NCBI GenBank assembly: GCA_013115145.1 | Contig: JAAPAO010000384.1 | Location: 1-34,192, forward strand | Length of the DNA: 34,192 nucleotides | Direction: 5' to 3' | Source: Perkinsus chesapeaki | Lineage: Eukaryota; Perkinsozoa; Perkinsida; Perkinsidae | Shown: piece after piece, positions 1-10,328 of the stretch | Layout: each line of letters starts with the position of its first letter | Numbering within the stretch: position 1 is the stretch's first letter | The notes under the pieces: generated by a model | Seen by the model: the letters and a program-made list of their open reading frames with translations, nothing else | Database searches by the model: none | What the model was told of the DNA's origin: nothing | Made by a program: the position numbers and the translations under genes

Positions 1-1203
1 AACCCTCGGCTTGCTCGGTTTACAGTGTCACCCTTATGTGGTCGAGGCCTACTGGAAATGACAGGCCTCAGCATCTTCCTGAGGTACCTTTGGTCCTCCT
101 CTCTTTGGCGCTCCTTCTCCTTCCATTCGGGACTGGCCTTTATCCGGCTGGCATCGGCTTCGAGGCGATCAAGGTAGGCCAGCCGCTCCTTTGGAGGTTC
201 ATGGTGGACGACATCTGTGATGAAACCGTAAGATACTCCGGTACGAGCTTCACCGACCGCTGCCAGATGGTGAAGGTGCCGTTGTGGAAGCCACTGGCGG
301 TCTGCCGGCGGTCGAGGGCTTCGTGAAGTGAGTGTAGGCAATGTAAGCGACCACAGCGGATATTAATATAAACATAGGGGAGGGCAGCCAACTGCTCTTT
401 GGGGAGTGAGCGGGGCCTGAAGTAGGGGTACACCGAGACGACTCTGGGGGCTACCTTCACGTGGTGTCTCATCGTCATTGCTGTTGTCATTACTAACAGC
501 TCCTTGCTGACCGAGCTGACATAATGATGCGATGGTGACAATGATGGGAGGTACCTCAGAGGGTAGGCATTCGATACTGTGCATGCCACTAAGTCTAAGC
601 AGACGTTGATCTCTTGGGCTCTCTGGGAGGGGGAGGGCTGGTACGATACCTGAAGCATGGCGAACGTGTCATGGACGAGAATGCTGGATTATTCAGTCTG
701 AATGTGACAATCAGGAATAGCTACAGCCACTGTACTGATTGTTCACTGTTCTTCTAGGAACCTCACAGGAAGGTTGCATCTACCAAAAGCTGTCAAGTGC
801 ACTATTATTTTTTTTCTGGTGCAGGAGCACGTTGAACAACAGATGTCGACCATAACCATGAATGCTGGCAGAACATCAGTGGATCTTCTAGAAATTCTAT
901 TCATCGCTTCTAGCGTTTTCCATATAGTGCTTCGCACCCATGAAGCATCCGCATGAAGAGACGTAATCCTCCACGACGAAGCGACTGTTCGGATCTACCT
1001 TGAGCCTGTTCATCTGTAATGAGACTGACAACAGGCACACACTCCGCTGAGCCTGTAGTGGGGTAATGAAGGCACCGTCCAGGTGGGCAGATGTGCTGCA
1101 ACTCTGAACCTGAGGAGGGGATGGTGAAACTGTCGGGGAGAAGGGTACCTCGGCAAGATGCCACCAGCACTGACAGAAGCGCTGTTTTGCATACTGCTAT
1201 CAT
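1..1203 (-). CDS. putative secretory-pathway protein, multi-exon, 3' part off the window
   Basis: I do not recognise the family. The ATG at 1203 opens a hydrophobic signal-peptide-like stretch (MIAVCKTALLSVLVAS). Three exons join in consistent phase: 1203-999, 909-784 and one starting at 649, with introns of 89 and 134 nt (gtagat...ctag, gtagat...tcag). The second exon gives a Cys-rich stretch (DICCSTCSC). Downstream, two frames are open between 560 and 200, and the exact splice is unresolved. The last part, about 210 to 1, clearly reads as a charged helical segment (HHEPPKERLAYLDRLEADAS, then Lys/Glu-rich) in a frame that runs off the window. The gene follows RAD5 on the same strand, only about 90 nt past its stop. 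That the signal-peptide exons and the charged exon belong to one gene is inferred; they could be two genes. Confidence 0.35.
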
Positions 1204-1290
1204 GAAAAAGTAAACTAAGTTCGTTCCACTTCGACAAGGGCACTCAAGGCAGCTTCGGAAGAATGTGAAAAGGTATTGCATTGATAAAGT

Positions 1291-4200
1291 CTAATTGGCC
1301 ATGGACCTCTGGCGCAGTTCCATAGTGCCTGGCTTGAATAACATCTTCATTTCCTCTAGTGTGAGGCTGCGACTTTCATCCTTCTGTAAAGCCGCGGCAT
1401 CGCTCGCATCGAACGCCATGTTGGTGAGGCGACTCTTCCGACCTTGGAGGTCCATAATGCGCTGGTCGATCGAATCCCGCACTACAAAGCGGTAGATCCT
1501 CACGGTGTGCTGTTGACCGAGTCTATGGACTCTCATCATGGCCTGCTCCTCGACTGCTGGGTTCCACCACAGATCCATCAGATACAGCGTTCGTCCAGCG
1601 GTGAGGTTGAGCCCGACCCCACCAGCACGCAAGGATACCAGCAGGACCTTGCCTTGTGTCACGCTGTCCCCTTCATCTTCGGGGTCCGACACGTCGACGT
1701 CACCACAACTGTCGTGGCAGTCGGGAAGCACTTGGCCGATCTCTCGAGTGGCGGACTTGTGGTTGAACCAGGCCACGTTAGCCTGTCTTTCATTTTGGTT
1801 TTGTTTGCCGGTGATGAGTCTGTAGGGTACTTGATTCAAATCCAGCATGTGAGAGATCATCCACAAGTAGGAAGTCCATTGAGAGAAAATAACCACATTC
1901 CAGCCGCGCCGGACATCGCGCTTTACGTACCGCAGCAACTTCATCATTTTCGAGCTCAATCGAAACTTGTACTTCAAACCGGTCTCATCTTGTGGTTGAT
2001 CTTCATCAGTTGATTGTGTCAAGGAGACAGCGTTCACCATCGCTTGTGTCGGTATGACTTGGAGAGATTCCACCGACACGGGAGCTCGGCAGACCGGGCA
2101 TGTGCCGGCGCGTTTGATGCTGGCACTGGCGCATGGTTTGCACATGGTGTGACCGCAAACCGTCAGGACCGGCTGCTTCTTCAGATTGTCGCTTGTTAGA
2201 GTTTCCAGACAGATGACGCATTCTGGCAAAGATTCCGAGACCTTCAAACCATCGATGACTTTCTTAAGGTATTCCTTCCTGGACGGGGAGGTGTCCTTGG
2301 ATGCCGACTCTCCCATAAACCGATCGTAGAGCTCATCGAGGTTCTCAGCCACACCACCATTGTCCGCTGGTCGAGAGCTTCCGTCTTCATCTTCGATCGG
2401 CACTTTGCCCATAACCTAGCATAATAAAAGTGATGGTACGCGAAATGGCAATAATGACTGAGAACCAAGTAATTCAGAGATGAGATTGTTAGAAGTGTGA
2501 TGATTCAGAAACTCATCTTTATTGATTACCAAAAAATATACGTTCGACTAGTACTACTATGACAAAAAGGGCCCAAGGCCATGCATATATGCGTTTGAAC
2601 CGAGTGAGAGGCTTACCATGGCCAACTTCGATGGAAGGCAGAGTATTGGATGACATAGGGCTTGCCGTAAGCGAAGGATGAGGTTGAGGATCTGTTGGCA
2701 TGAGGAGTGGAATCTGTTGATCGTATCACCTTCATTCTATGTAGGTTTTCAGAGTGTTCTAAATAACTGTTGAATTCTAGTTGACTTCGCCAGAATAGAT
2801 AAGTGTAAATTCGCTCTTCATCTTCATCAAGAGGAATCTCCAGCGTGCGCACCAACTGAAAGATATGTAGTCTGGGAAGCAAGGCTATATGATATCGATA
2901 CGGATGCTTAGATGTTGTATTGAGCATCAGCACCCAGCCGTGCATAAAGGAACTTGTGCATGGCTCTGGTGGCTCAATCGGATAGAGCGTTGGACTTCTA
3001 ATCCAAAGGTTGCGGGTTCAAGTCCCGCCCAGAGTATTTTGAAAAAGCTTTATCAGCCTCAGAAAACTTCCAAGGAAAACCCTGGCTCTCCGAGCAGGTG
3101 GTTTTTAGTAGGGAGTCCTTACTTTGTCTGGCATCTGGACCAGCGGCTGGCCCGTGAGGTCCTTAGTCTCTTTGGTTCTTCGTATCATAATACGAGATAG
3201 CATGGCGTGCAGAGCTTGTCGGCCAGCTTGATCACCTTCCTTCACTGGGTCTACTATATGCCGCTTGTAGAAGGCAAAGGAATTCCACGGCTCCATGTGC
3301 AGGAACTGAGACAACAAAGGACTATATAAAATGTGCATAAGGAAGGAAGGTGTATTTTAACGCGGCGACACTACCTGGATTATGGGGAAGAGATCTTCGA
3401 GAGTATTCTGGACAGGTGTGCCTGACAAAGGAAAATGAAGGGAGAAAATGTACTGTGAGAGGATGGGCGTACCAGATAGACACCAGAGACGTTCACCATG
3501 TAGGCAAGTCCTAACCACTCTGGATATCGCCGTCACTCGAGATTTGATGAGATGACATTCATCAAGTACAATGCGCCGCCATCGTATGTGCTGGAAGAAG
3601 GACTATGCTGAGCTACCGCAGCAGCGACAAACTTTGAAAATATCTGGTCCATCGCGTGCAACGACTCCATAGGTGGTCATGACCAAGCCCGATCGCTCTG
3701 CTATAGCTACTAGCTCGTCGACACTCTTAATTCTTTCATTGCCATAGTACTGGAAAGGTTTGCCTGAAGTAGAATGAATAGAGAGCTACGCTCAATGCGT
3801 ACGCTCAATATCATGATGCACCGTGTAGAATGTACAATACAGACACTTGGTTATGACAGAATTCGGAGTGGTGATTTTTGGTAAAAAGCCGCTGCGGCCA
3901 TTCACGCACTGAATGTGACGTATGTTATACGATTCGTAATGTACGAGTGATTTTTATTTCTTGTATGTAGGGAGGAACCAAACTCGACACTAGGCTCGTA
4001 ACTGATGAGCTCCAGGCTTTGCATGGAGTTGTGACTCTCGGTATAGACATCGATAGGCTTGTTTAAAGAAAGCTAGGTAGATGGCTAATGACCGGACCGA
4101 TAGCGTCTAGCATAGCTAACACGTGGGGCTGGTTGCCGGTACCGTACGTCCCGCATATGACGTTATCCCCTACACGAAGTTATCCAGTGGATAATATCCA

Positions 4201-7200
4201 CGAAGGTGTCGGTGAGCTGCAGATGTGTTGAAATCGCATACACATTCCTTGATGCTGTTATATGAATTGTACGATAAGAACATTCGCCCACGCAAATTCG
4301 AAGCCGCATACAGCCGGAGAGATAAATAATCACATTCAACCACTTTCTTCACGCCGTCGTGTGGACCCGAGCAACCAGATGTCGTCTACGTAGATGAAAG
4401 CGCCAAACTTGAGGCTGGCAACTTTAACGATGACTTTTTGAGACTTTGAAATACGCTGTGAACAGCGCCGGCCAAGCGCCACCACTACTATGGGCTCACA
4501 GTGAGCCCGAATGGCAAGCGTGAGTTGTGCATAGCAGTCAGTCGCCTTCACACTCTTCTCCCTACCTAGAACACTCGCGGGGTAGGTATGCAATCGATAG
4601 CGTACACTAGCAGTACGAATATCATCAGCTGTACCAGACTGCTGATGTCATCAGGCTAAGAGTATGGCTCGCTACTCGAACTTGTTCGATAACTACTTCA
4701 AGACTATGGTTCTTCAATCGTAGTGAAGGCGATAGTGACTGTACCCTTCCCTTTAAGTGTCGTCCACCTCTCTGTCACAGCTGCCGGAGCTGAAGAGCGG
4801 TTTTAATACAACCAATGGTTGTATCAAAACCATGGCATGGCGACGTTCGTGTTCTCAGGTCGGAAGCGTCTCCAGTAATCTCCAAGTAAGGCCGAATTCA
4901 ACATGGCGATGGTGAACATGCATTTTTGCCAGCGATATATCAATCTGGTTAGCTAGGTGATACGTGATGACCTTGAAATCAGAACAGAGTTCATTAAAGA
5001 AGATCGTTCATTCGTTTGAGGTATGTACCACAGTATCACCCCGGTAGCCGTGATAAATTATCATGTGAGCCGCCTAGTTGGCTGCATATTTGCATCCGAA
5101 GAATAGAGCGAGTACATACTGTGTTAGCTTACCGCCCGATAACTCAGAAATTTCGGAATTTATGTTGGCAGCTCGATCGGAGATGATCCGGGCAGATATA
5201 CATTGAGAGACGGTCCCGGAACAGTACCGGGGAAACTGTGGCATGCTCTATGAAATCGAAGATTTGTGAGATCCGAGTCTAGCAAACTGTAGGACTAGTG
5301 GCCTGTCTCCTCACCGAAAGTCTTCGTGTCGCCCATATGTTCCACAGCCTCGCTCTGCCATTGGTTTAACAGCGACAGAGGTAATACTATCAACGTAGCC
5401 TTCGTCGAAACCCTCCAAACATTGGAAGCCTCCTGAAGGATTATTAACATCATGAGTCCCGAGAGGCTTACTTTATTGGCCTGCGGCTTGGGCGGCATAT
5501 CGATGCCCTGGTCAAGGAGCCAGCGGTCTGTTGCGATGAGCGACAAGGCCATGACGGTTTTCCCCAGTCCCATTTCGTCTGCTAGTATCCCGCCAAGGCA
5601 ATCTGGCGCTGCGCCCGGAAATTCCACAGATGCCTCTGCTCTAGAAGCATGAAGGTACAACCTAACATAATGAGCGTGCTCTAGAAAGTTTGCAAAGATG
5701 AGCGACTCACTTGACATTTTCATCTCTAGTGAGGAACTCTGCCCAAGACGGGTGAAGCGTGGTGATCTCCTCAGCAGGGATGTTCACAGGCTCTTCAGGG
5801 TCTGCCAGGATATTATCACCGAGAAAAAAGGGAAGCGCTCACCAACTGGATCGGCATAAAGTGCAGTTGCTTCCTTTGGCAGCCCACCGCATTCAACTGG
5901 CCATTCACGCTTCATCATCCATCCAAGAGCTTGGGCCTACCAGAAATTCGGTGAGATGCTAGCGAGCCAGAATGAGTGACATATGGCGCATATTGTAATC
6001 GTATTGAATTAAATGCTTTAACATATCGACAAGTGCTAGGCTATTCTGAGATATTCCTTTCTATCAAGCACCCACTAAGGAACTCCACAATCCGGCATGA
6101 ACAACTTCCAGTGTGCTCGGGAAAACATCACGCGGTTGATACCTGATATGGTTTGAGCTCACACGCCATCACTCCTGGAGGAGGGTACATCCCAGGTAGA
6201 TCAAGCCGGGCTAAGTATTCTGTAGAGCCTTCTCCCGTCTTCAAAACCTATACATCAATCAATAGGAATCGAAAACTCCTGAATGGCCGCATATAGCAAA
6301 TCGCTACGTCGGAAATATACAATTTAGAGGACAACTGGATGATACTATACAAGAAATACGTTAACGAAGAAGAAGTTATATAGTAAATATGATGCCAATT
6401 CTAATTATATAGCAATGGTCCCCGGCAGATGTGGAGGAGTTACTGCGTATGGTGTTTCCCTACCTCTTGCATCTGAGCGGACATCTCTCCTTCAGCTTCG
6501 TCCAATTCCTCATCTTCGGTTCCCTCTGCATTCGGTGACGCTTCGGCTTCTGGTGAGGGAGCTGCAGACCTCACATCAGTTATGTTCCAAGCCGCCTAAG
6601 GGTCAAACACTGCTTCATTAAATACAAGGAACGACGTCGAGGGAACACCACGAGAGAAGGGAACCATTTAGAAAGGGCGCGCCCGGATTTGAACCGAGGA
6701 CATGCTGATCTGCAGTCAGCCGCTCTACCACTGAGCTACACACCCTTCCGAAAACTCATCTCAGACATACACGTGAGTAAGGAACAGAGCTCCTTCTAAG
6801 AAGGACCAACGATTTCCACTAGTACGAAGAAAACTGAATGCCTCAATAACCTACAGCTCTCAGTGGCTTAAGTCCAAGGCATTCCTTATCAGTAATGAGT
6901 GACCACCAACAATCTCTCAATCTGTCCAATACACACTCTTGTTCAGCTGCCACTTGAATGTATCTTCCCAGATGATATCTGTCCTTGGTTTTCTTCAACC
7001 CTCTACTATCCACCATAACCGTGAGTGTAATAGGGATATTGTCACCCATTTTCACAGGCCCACCGATCACCCCAGCATACGCAGCCAGCGAGCCTACCCT
7101 AGCTTTCACCGACACTCCCATATCCAACATTATTAGTGGCGCCAAGACCTGTGATATCGACCCCGGCAAATTGCCAACTTCATTGCTTGGCGGGCTGAAC

Positions 7201-8096
7201 TGCGGTTGACTCAACCGGGCGATGGCCGTTCCTCGGAGCATGCGGTCACCAAGACTGCAAGTACTCCTCTTTCTATTATTTCCTCCCCGCCTCCCCATCG
7301 GCTCCTTAAACGTACACGTCAGATTCAGAGTCCTCCCCGGCTTCATTCGATTCTCGTCACCCGACATCGGTCGCGTACACATGCAATAGGTCTCAATTTC
7401 GCCCAACACAGTTGTTGTGGTTTTCAGTCGCTCCAGCGTGCCCTCCTCAGAGGAATCGCTCAACTCTGGGCTGCTCCGCTCCACCGTATCGCCTCTCATC
7501 CAGTTGAACAAATCCATACCACGACTCGACGAAGAAGAGTAAGACACCGACTTCCCAAAGACGGAATTTCTGCTTCGCTCCGTCGGATTATTTTTCGTAT
7601 TGGGCTCCGATAGTCGACGAATGCTTTCAACGCCGCTATGTCGAGATTTCATTACATACTGGGCGATCTTCTCGGAATCAATCTGATGACAGACAGCTAG
7701 AGGTGTCAGAAAACCGAGCTAGAAGAGATACGCCTCTAAAGTCAAGCGGAGGAATGAGAGTGGAAACTAAGTGCTGATATAGAATGCGGAATTTAGGAAA
7801 CGGGAGTCTGTATAAAACCGTCATCTTTACCAACCTAATTCTAGCAGTTCACAACCGCACTCCATATCTCATCAAATACTAACCCTACTAACCTGTGAAA
7901 AGTACAAGTCAACAGCCTTCTCCAAGTTCCCCTTTGCCGCCATCAGCAAGTCCTCTAATCGATCGTCTGTCGGAGCGTTACCAACCAAACTCCTAAATGT
8001 TGCTATCATATCCGAGTCAATTCCATTCGACACTCGAAGCCTCTTGGTTGGCGGAGGATGGGCAGATGATGACGATGAGGATGATGATGAACTCAT
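1291..8096 (-). CDS. RAD5: RAD5/HLTF-type SWI2/SNF2 DNA translocase with HIRAN and RING domains
   Basis: DNA-dependent ATPase and probable E3 ubiquitin ligase of error-free post-replication repair (family role: PCNA polyubiquitination with Ubc13-Mms2, fork reversal), nuclear. Fifteen phase-consistent exons: 8096-7893, 7682-6855, 6595-6464, 6247-6143, 5936-5843, 5801-5711, 5661-5472, 5432-5315, 3763-3633, 3590-3473, 3421-3375, 3305-3123, 2855-2730, 2691-2617, 2415-1291; about 1,188 aa, close to yeast Rad5. Domains: Ser tract and UBA-like helix (about 20-68), HIRAN and adjacent Rad5 region (about 150-300), Walker A DEMGLGKT near 519, Walker B DECH near 641-644, SGTPVQN, RING at about 880-924 (CVIC...CGHTMC...CPVC) inserted before the C-terminal helicase lobe with QAMMRVHRLGQ. 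Most introns are 38-51 nt. The third residue of the DEGH/DEAH box is Cys, which is unusual. The exon 2 donor and the weaker HIRAN boundaries are the least certain parts. Confidence 0.93.
2963..3036 (+). tRNA. tRNA-Arg (anticodon TCT)
   Basis: Complete cloverleaf of 74 nt. The acceptor stem GCTCTGG pairs with CCAGAGT (one G-U), with discriminator A. The D-arm is GGCTCAATCGGATAGAGC, the anticodon stem TTGGA/TCCAA encloses loop CTTCTAA, and the T-arm GCGGGTTCAAGTCCCGC is perfect. TTTT follows at 3037-3040 as a Pol III terminator. The gene lies antisense within the 267-nt RAD5 intron between the exons ending at 3123 and starting at 2855, so it is nested in a protein gene on the opposite strand. 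Confidence 0.96.
4336..4593 (-). mobile_element. decayed retroelement fragment with a YVDD box
   Basis: An 85-codon open frame ends in FGAFIYVDDIWLLGST. The YVDD box followed by a hydrophobic residue and GST resembles the reverse-transcriptase active site of Ty1/copia elements. No start codon, integrase, RNase H, LTR or poly(A) tail is visible, and the frame breaks shortly after the motif, with a further open stretch in another frame at 4352-4170. I infer an old insertion that explains the unusual length of this RAD5 intron. The match rests on one motif, so chance is not excluded. Confidence 0.45.
4799..4831. repeat. 33-nt near-perfect hairpin
   Basis: GGTTTTAATACAACC, a 3-nt spacer, then GGTTGTATCAAAACC: 15-nt arms with one mismatch. 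It lies in the long RAD5 intron. It may be a remnant of a terminal inverted repeat or just a hairpin; no function is visible. Confidence 0.7.
6674..6745 (-). tRNA. tRNA-Cys (anticodon GCA)
   Basis: Complete 72-nt cloverleaf read on the minus strand. The acceptor stem GGGTGTG pairs with CGCGCCC (two G-U pairs) and the discriminator is U, as expected for tRNA-Cys. The D-arm is AGCTCAGTGGTAGAGC, anticodon stem GCTGA/TCAGC encloses loop CTGCAGA, and the T-arm contains GGTTCAAATCC. It lies in the RAD5 intron between the exons ending at 6855 and starting at 6595, in the same orientation as the host gene. Only a short T tract follows, so termination is less clear than for the tRNA-Arg. Confidence 0.95.
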
Positions 8097-8664
8097 TGAA
8101 GGTACAAAGGGCTAGCCACGCCCCAATAATAATACTACCAAACCCATCTTCATTAGTGGAACAAAACCACAGCACAATAAGCAATGACTAGTAGTAAAGT
8201 AAGTATGAAGTTTATAGTATGTATTCGAAATATAGAATCTATCATACAGGACTATGCCACCATCCCACGGCAAGGAGTGCCGCATAACCATTCATCAACC
8301 AAGTAGAAGTTTATCACGAACCACGGGGCGTTTGGTACCAATATTTCGAATCTATATTGGAAGCGTGTTTCCAAAGTAGTACTGATCAAATCTCCTGCCA
8401 GTATCCGACGTTATGGCAGTGCCATGCTACCTCTCTACGTCAAATTGGCTTGGGAGGTTTACGAAACCTCGCCAAATTTCACCCGCTTTCTCCCATTGGA
8501 GCCCGATAGAGATGCTAACTTCGAGGAAAACAACTCAACTTGAACGCACTACAAGTCGCTCGATTGGATATCTCGTTTTTGTGGGTGAAAATCAACTCCC
8601 CTGAACCTCCCTCTATCTGACTCAACTCGACACCACAGCTCCCGAAACATGTCCTGTCCTCTCA
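8097..8664. other. intergenic region upstream of RAD5
   Basis: This is 568 bp between the RAD5 start and the stop of the next minus-strand gene. I see no supported gene. A short plus-strand candidate (ATG at 8254, possible splice 8335-8410) has two competing open frames after the splice and no recognisable product. The stretch should contain the RAD5 promoter. Confidence 0.4.
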
Positions 8665-9283
8665 TCATCTCTTTCGAAATAATACCATAAACTCAAACAT
8701 AGTAAGCGCCCCCACCAACAGCGATCCCTGTACAATATTACCACCCTGCCCTCGAAGGCTTCGATACCGAACGCTTTGGACTAGTGCCGTGCCAACTCCT
8801 CCCAACACACCTACCACCGATCATTTCCCAGAACCGTTCTAATAACCAATGGATGATTTCTTGCCGGTTTGCTACGTTCCTCTTTCTCGTTCTAGAACGT
8901 AGCAAAGCAGGAGAGAAGAGTCAGTTCTGAATTCCGGGTTCGTTTTTGATTTTTCTGCCTCGCTGCATCCGAGCTTCGGCAAAAATTAAACTTAATTTCT
9001 GGACCAGAAGGTCTGATTTCAAATTTGGGGAAAGTTGACCAACGCTTTACGATATAAGGACTCACGGGAAGTTCGGAGTTTTCACACCTATCCGGAGCAC
9101 TGTGTCGAATGGAGCCCCCACTGTATTACATCCCCCACCGAACCATCTCGCCCATCTTTTATATTTCTCCCTTTTAGCAAATCCCATCCAACTTCCAGGT
9201 CCCCCCCGCCCCAATGCCGCCTCCTCCTTCTCCCATGCTGCCTCTGGTAGCTTGTAGCCCGGCGATTGCTCATAGAACGGCAT
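8665..9283 (-). CDS. small two-helix membrane protein, ROMO1/Mgr2-like relative
   Basis: Two exons, 9283-9139 and 8810-8665, joined in phase 1 across a 328-nt intron (gtgggg...gtag), give about 96 aa. The N-terminus is charged (MPFYEQSPGYKLPEAAWEKE, then KREKYKRWARW). The C-terminus has two glycine-rich hydrophobic segments (GGVLGGVGTALVQSV and GSLLVGALTMFEFMVLF) linked by RYRSLRG and ending in FRKR. The hairpin layout, the LRG link and the phase-1 intron at a Gly just before the first helix are shared with the neighbouring gene at 10177-9675, so I infer a tandem pair. Family role if correct: inner mitochondrial membrane or TIM23-associated protein. The acceptor (gtag) has a poor pyrimidine tract, so the splice is the weak point. 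Confidence 0.5.
8871..8903. repeat. hairpin with 9-bp perfect arms
   Basis: GCTACGTTC and GAACGTAGC flank a 15-nt loop in the intron of the small membrane-protein gene. No function is apparent. Confidence 0.55.
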
Positions 9284-9489
9284 TAAAAGGAAGCGCACTG
9301 AAAGGAGAGGCACCTCACAGAAGCGGAAGGCTTATTAATAAACATGACTATTATAACCAAGATAGGTCAGACCAAACTGACGAGAAATCATCATCGTTAT
9401 ATTGAAAGCATTATCGGCAAAGTTGATCGGTCACATTATTCCGCAAGAGGGTTCATCAATAATAAATTCATAAGCTGCGATGTATTATA

Positions 9490-9553
9490 CTGGTCCCATA
9501 GAGAAGGGTTATCTCCGACGTCTGGTCCCATAGAGAAGGGTTGTCTCCGACGT
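9490..9553. repeat. 32-nt unit in two tandem copies
   Basis: CTGGTCCCATAGAGAAGGG and the following 13 nt are repeated directly once with a single A/G difference. The repeat lies between the two ROMO1-like genes. Confidence 0.9.
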
Positions 9554-9674
9554 CTCCAATCTGACTCCACACTACTAGCACTGCTATCCAAGCCAGAACG
9601 ATTTCCCGGACAAAATTAATTAAACCAACGCAAGTGTCCTGTGGGAGCATCCGTACTCTGATACGGCTAATCTT

Positions 9675-10177
9675 TTATCGTACAAGTGAGCCAACTGCCA
9701 ATATTGTACCCATAAATAAAGCACTTGGGCCAGCGTATTTCAGACATCCACGAAGAGTCCCGGTCTGTACTGCATACCCGGCAATGCCTGCCGATGCTCC
9801 TATTAGACCTGATCCAGCATCATCATCATCGTGGACATAGAGGATACGGTATAGTGCGTTGAAAGGCATACAACTCGATACCACCATTAACCGAATACCT
9901 CCATTGTTATCATTCAAGCCAAAATGATTTAAAAGACTCTATTCCTCATTTTGCCCATTCATGATAGCATTTCACAAGCCTAAATCTTTACTTTTATCTA
10001 CCAACTGATATCTCTCTATAATTCTCGGCCCCATTTCCCCTTTATTAACATTATTCCCACTCTATTACTAATCCCCCTTTTATTACCTCCTTGCATAAAC
10101 ATCATTCCCATCTGTCTGGCATAGAATCCAACTTTACTTTGATGGTGTGGATGGAACTGCTGCTGCTGGTATGACAT
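9675..10177 (-). CDS. ROMO1/Mgr2-like small mitochondrial inner-membrane protein
   Basis: Exons 10177-10087 and 9808-9675 join in phase 1 across a 278-nt intron (gtaata...tcag) and give 74 aa, close to the 79 aa of human ROMO1. The N-terminus is Gln/His-rich (MSYQQQQFHPHH), followed by KVGFYARQMGMMFMQGG, a first glycine-zipper helix (LIGASAGIAGYAV), a TLRGCLKY link and a second helix ending ALFMGTILAVGSLVR. ROMO1/Mgr2 proteins have the same order: MGF, glycine-rich helix, LRxG loop, and a second helix ending in an (A/S)IG..(I/V)R motif. In that family the protein gates or stabilises the TIM23 lateral exit. The assignment is inferred from layout and motifs and is not certain at this length. 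Confidence 0.6.
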
Positions 10178-10328
10178 TATGAGACAGTACACTGCAACGA
10201 AGACTGCAGCAGCAGCAGCCGAGGAGCATCGATTGTCTAGTCAGGATGGAACACGTATCCATGGAACAGAGGCGAAATATACGATAATGAGATTCAAATA
10301 TTAACCAATTTTCCTACCAAACTTTCTA

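Larger units (their letters stand above)
3764..5314 (-). other. oversized (1,551 nt) RAD5 intron
   Basis: The intron lies between the exon ending in LLNQW...DTKTF (5315) and the exon starting KPFQYYGN (3763). It starts gtgagg, ends cttcag and splits codon phase 1. It is about thirty times longer than most RAD5 introns. It contains the retroelement-like fragment at 4336-4593 and the near-palindrome at 4799-4831; I recognise nothing else in it. The neighbouring exons join in frame at the expected point of the SNF2 fold, so the gene appears intact despite the insertion. Confidence 0.75.

Noticed and set aside
36-326. A plus-strand open frame with a hydrophobic stretch
   Set aside because: The opposite strand encodes a typical charged helical exon here; the hydrophobicity is the complement of that.
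3603-3632. A possible 30-nt RAD5 intron ending at catag
   Set aside because: The next acceptor (ttcttccag) has a proper pyrimidine tract and gives a 42-nt intron with HIRWRRIVLDECH continuing the family alignment.
8254-8540. A possible small plus-strand gene divergent from RAD5
   Set aside because: Two different frames are equally open after the only plausible splice and neither gives a recognisable protein.
9490-9553. Possible CRISPR-like or satellite array
   Set aside because: Only two adjacent copies without spacers, in a eukaryotic context.
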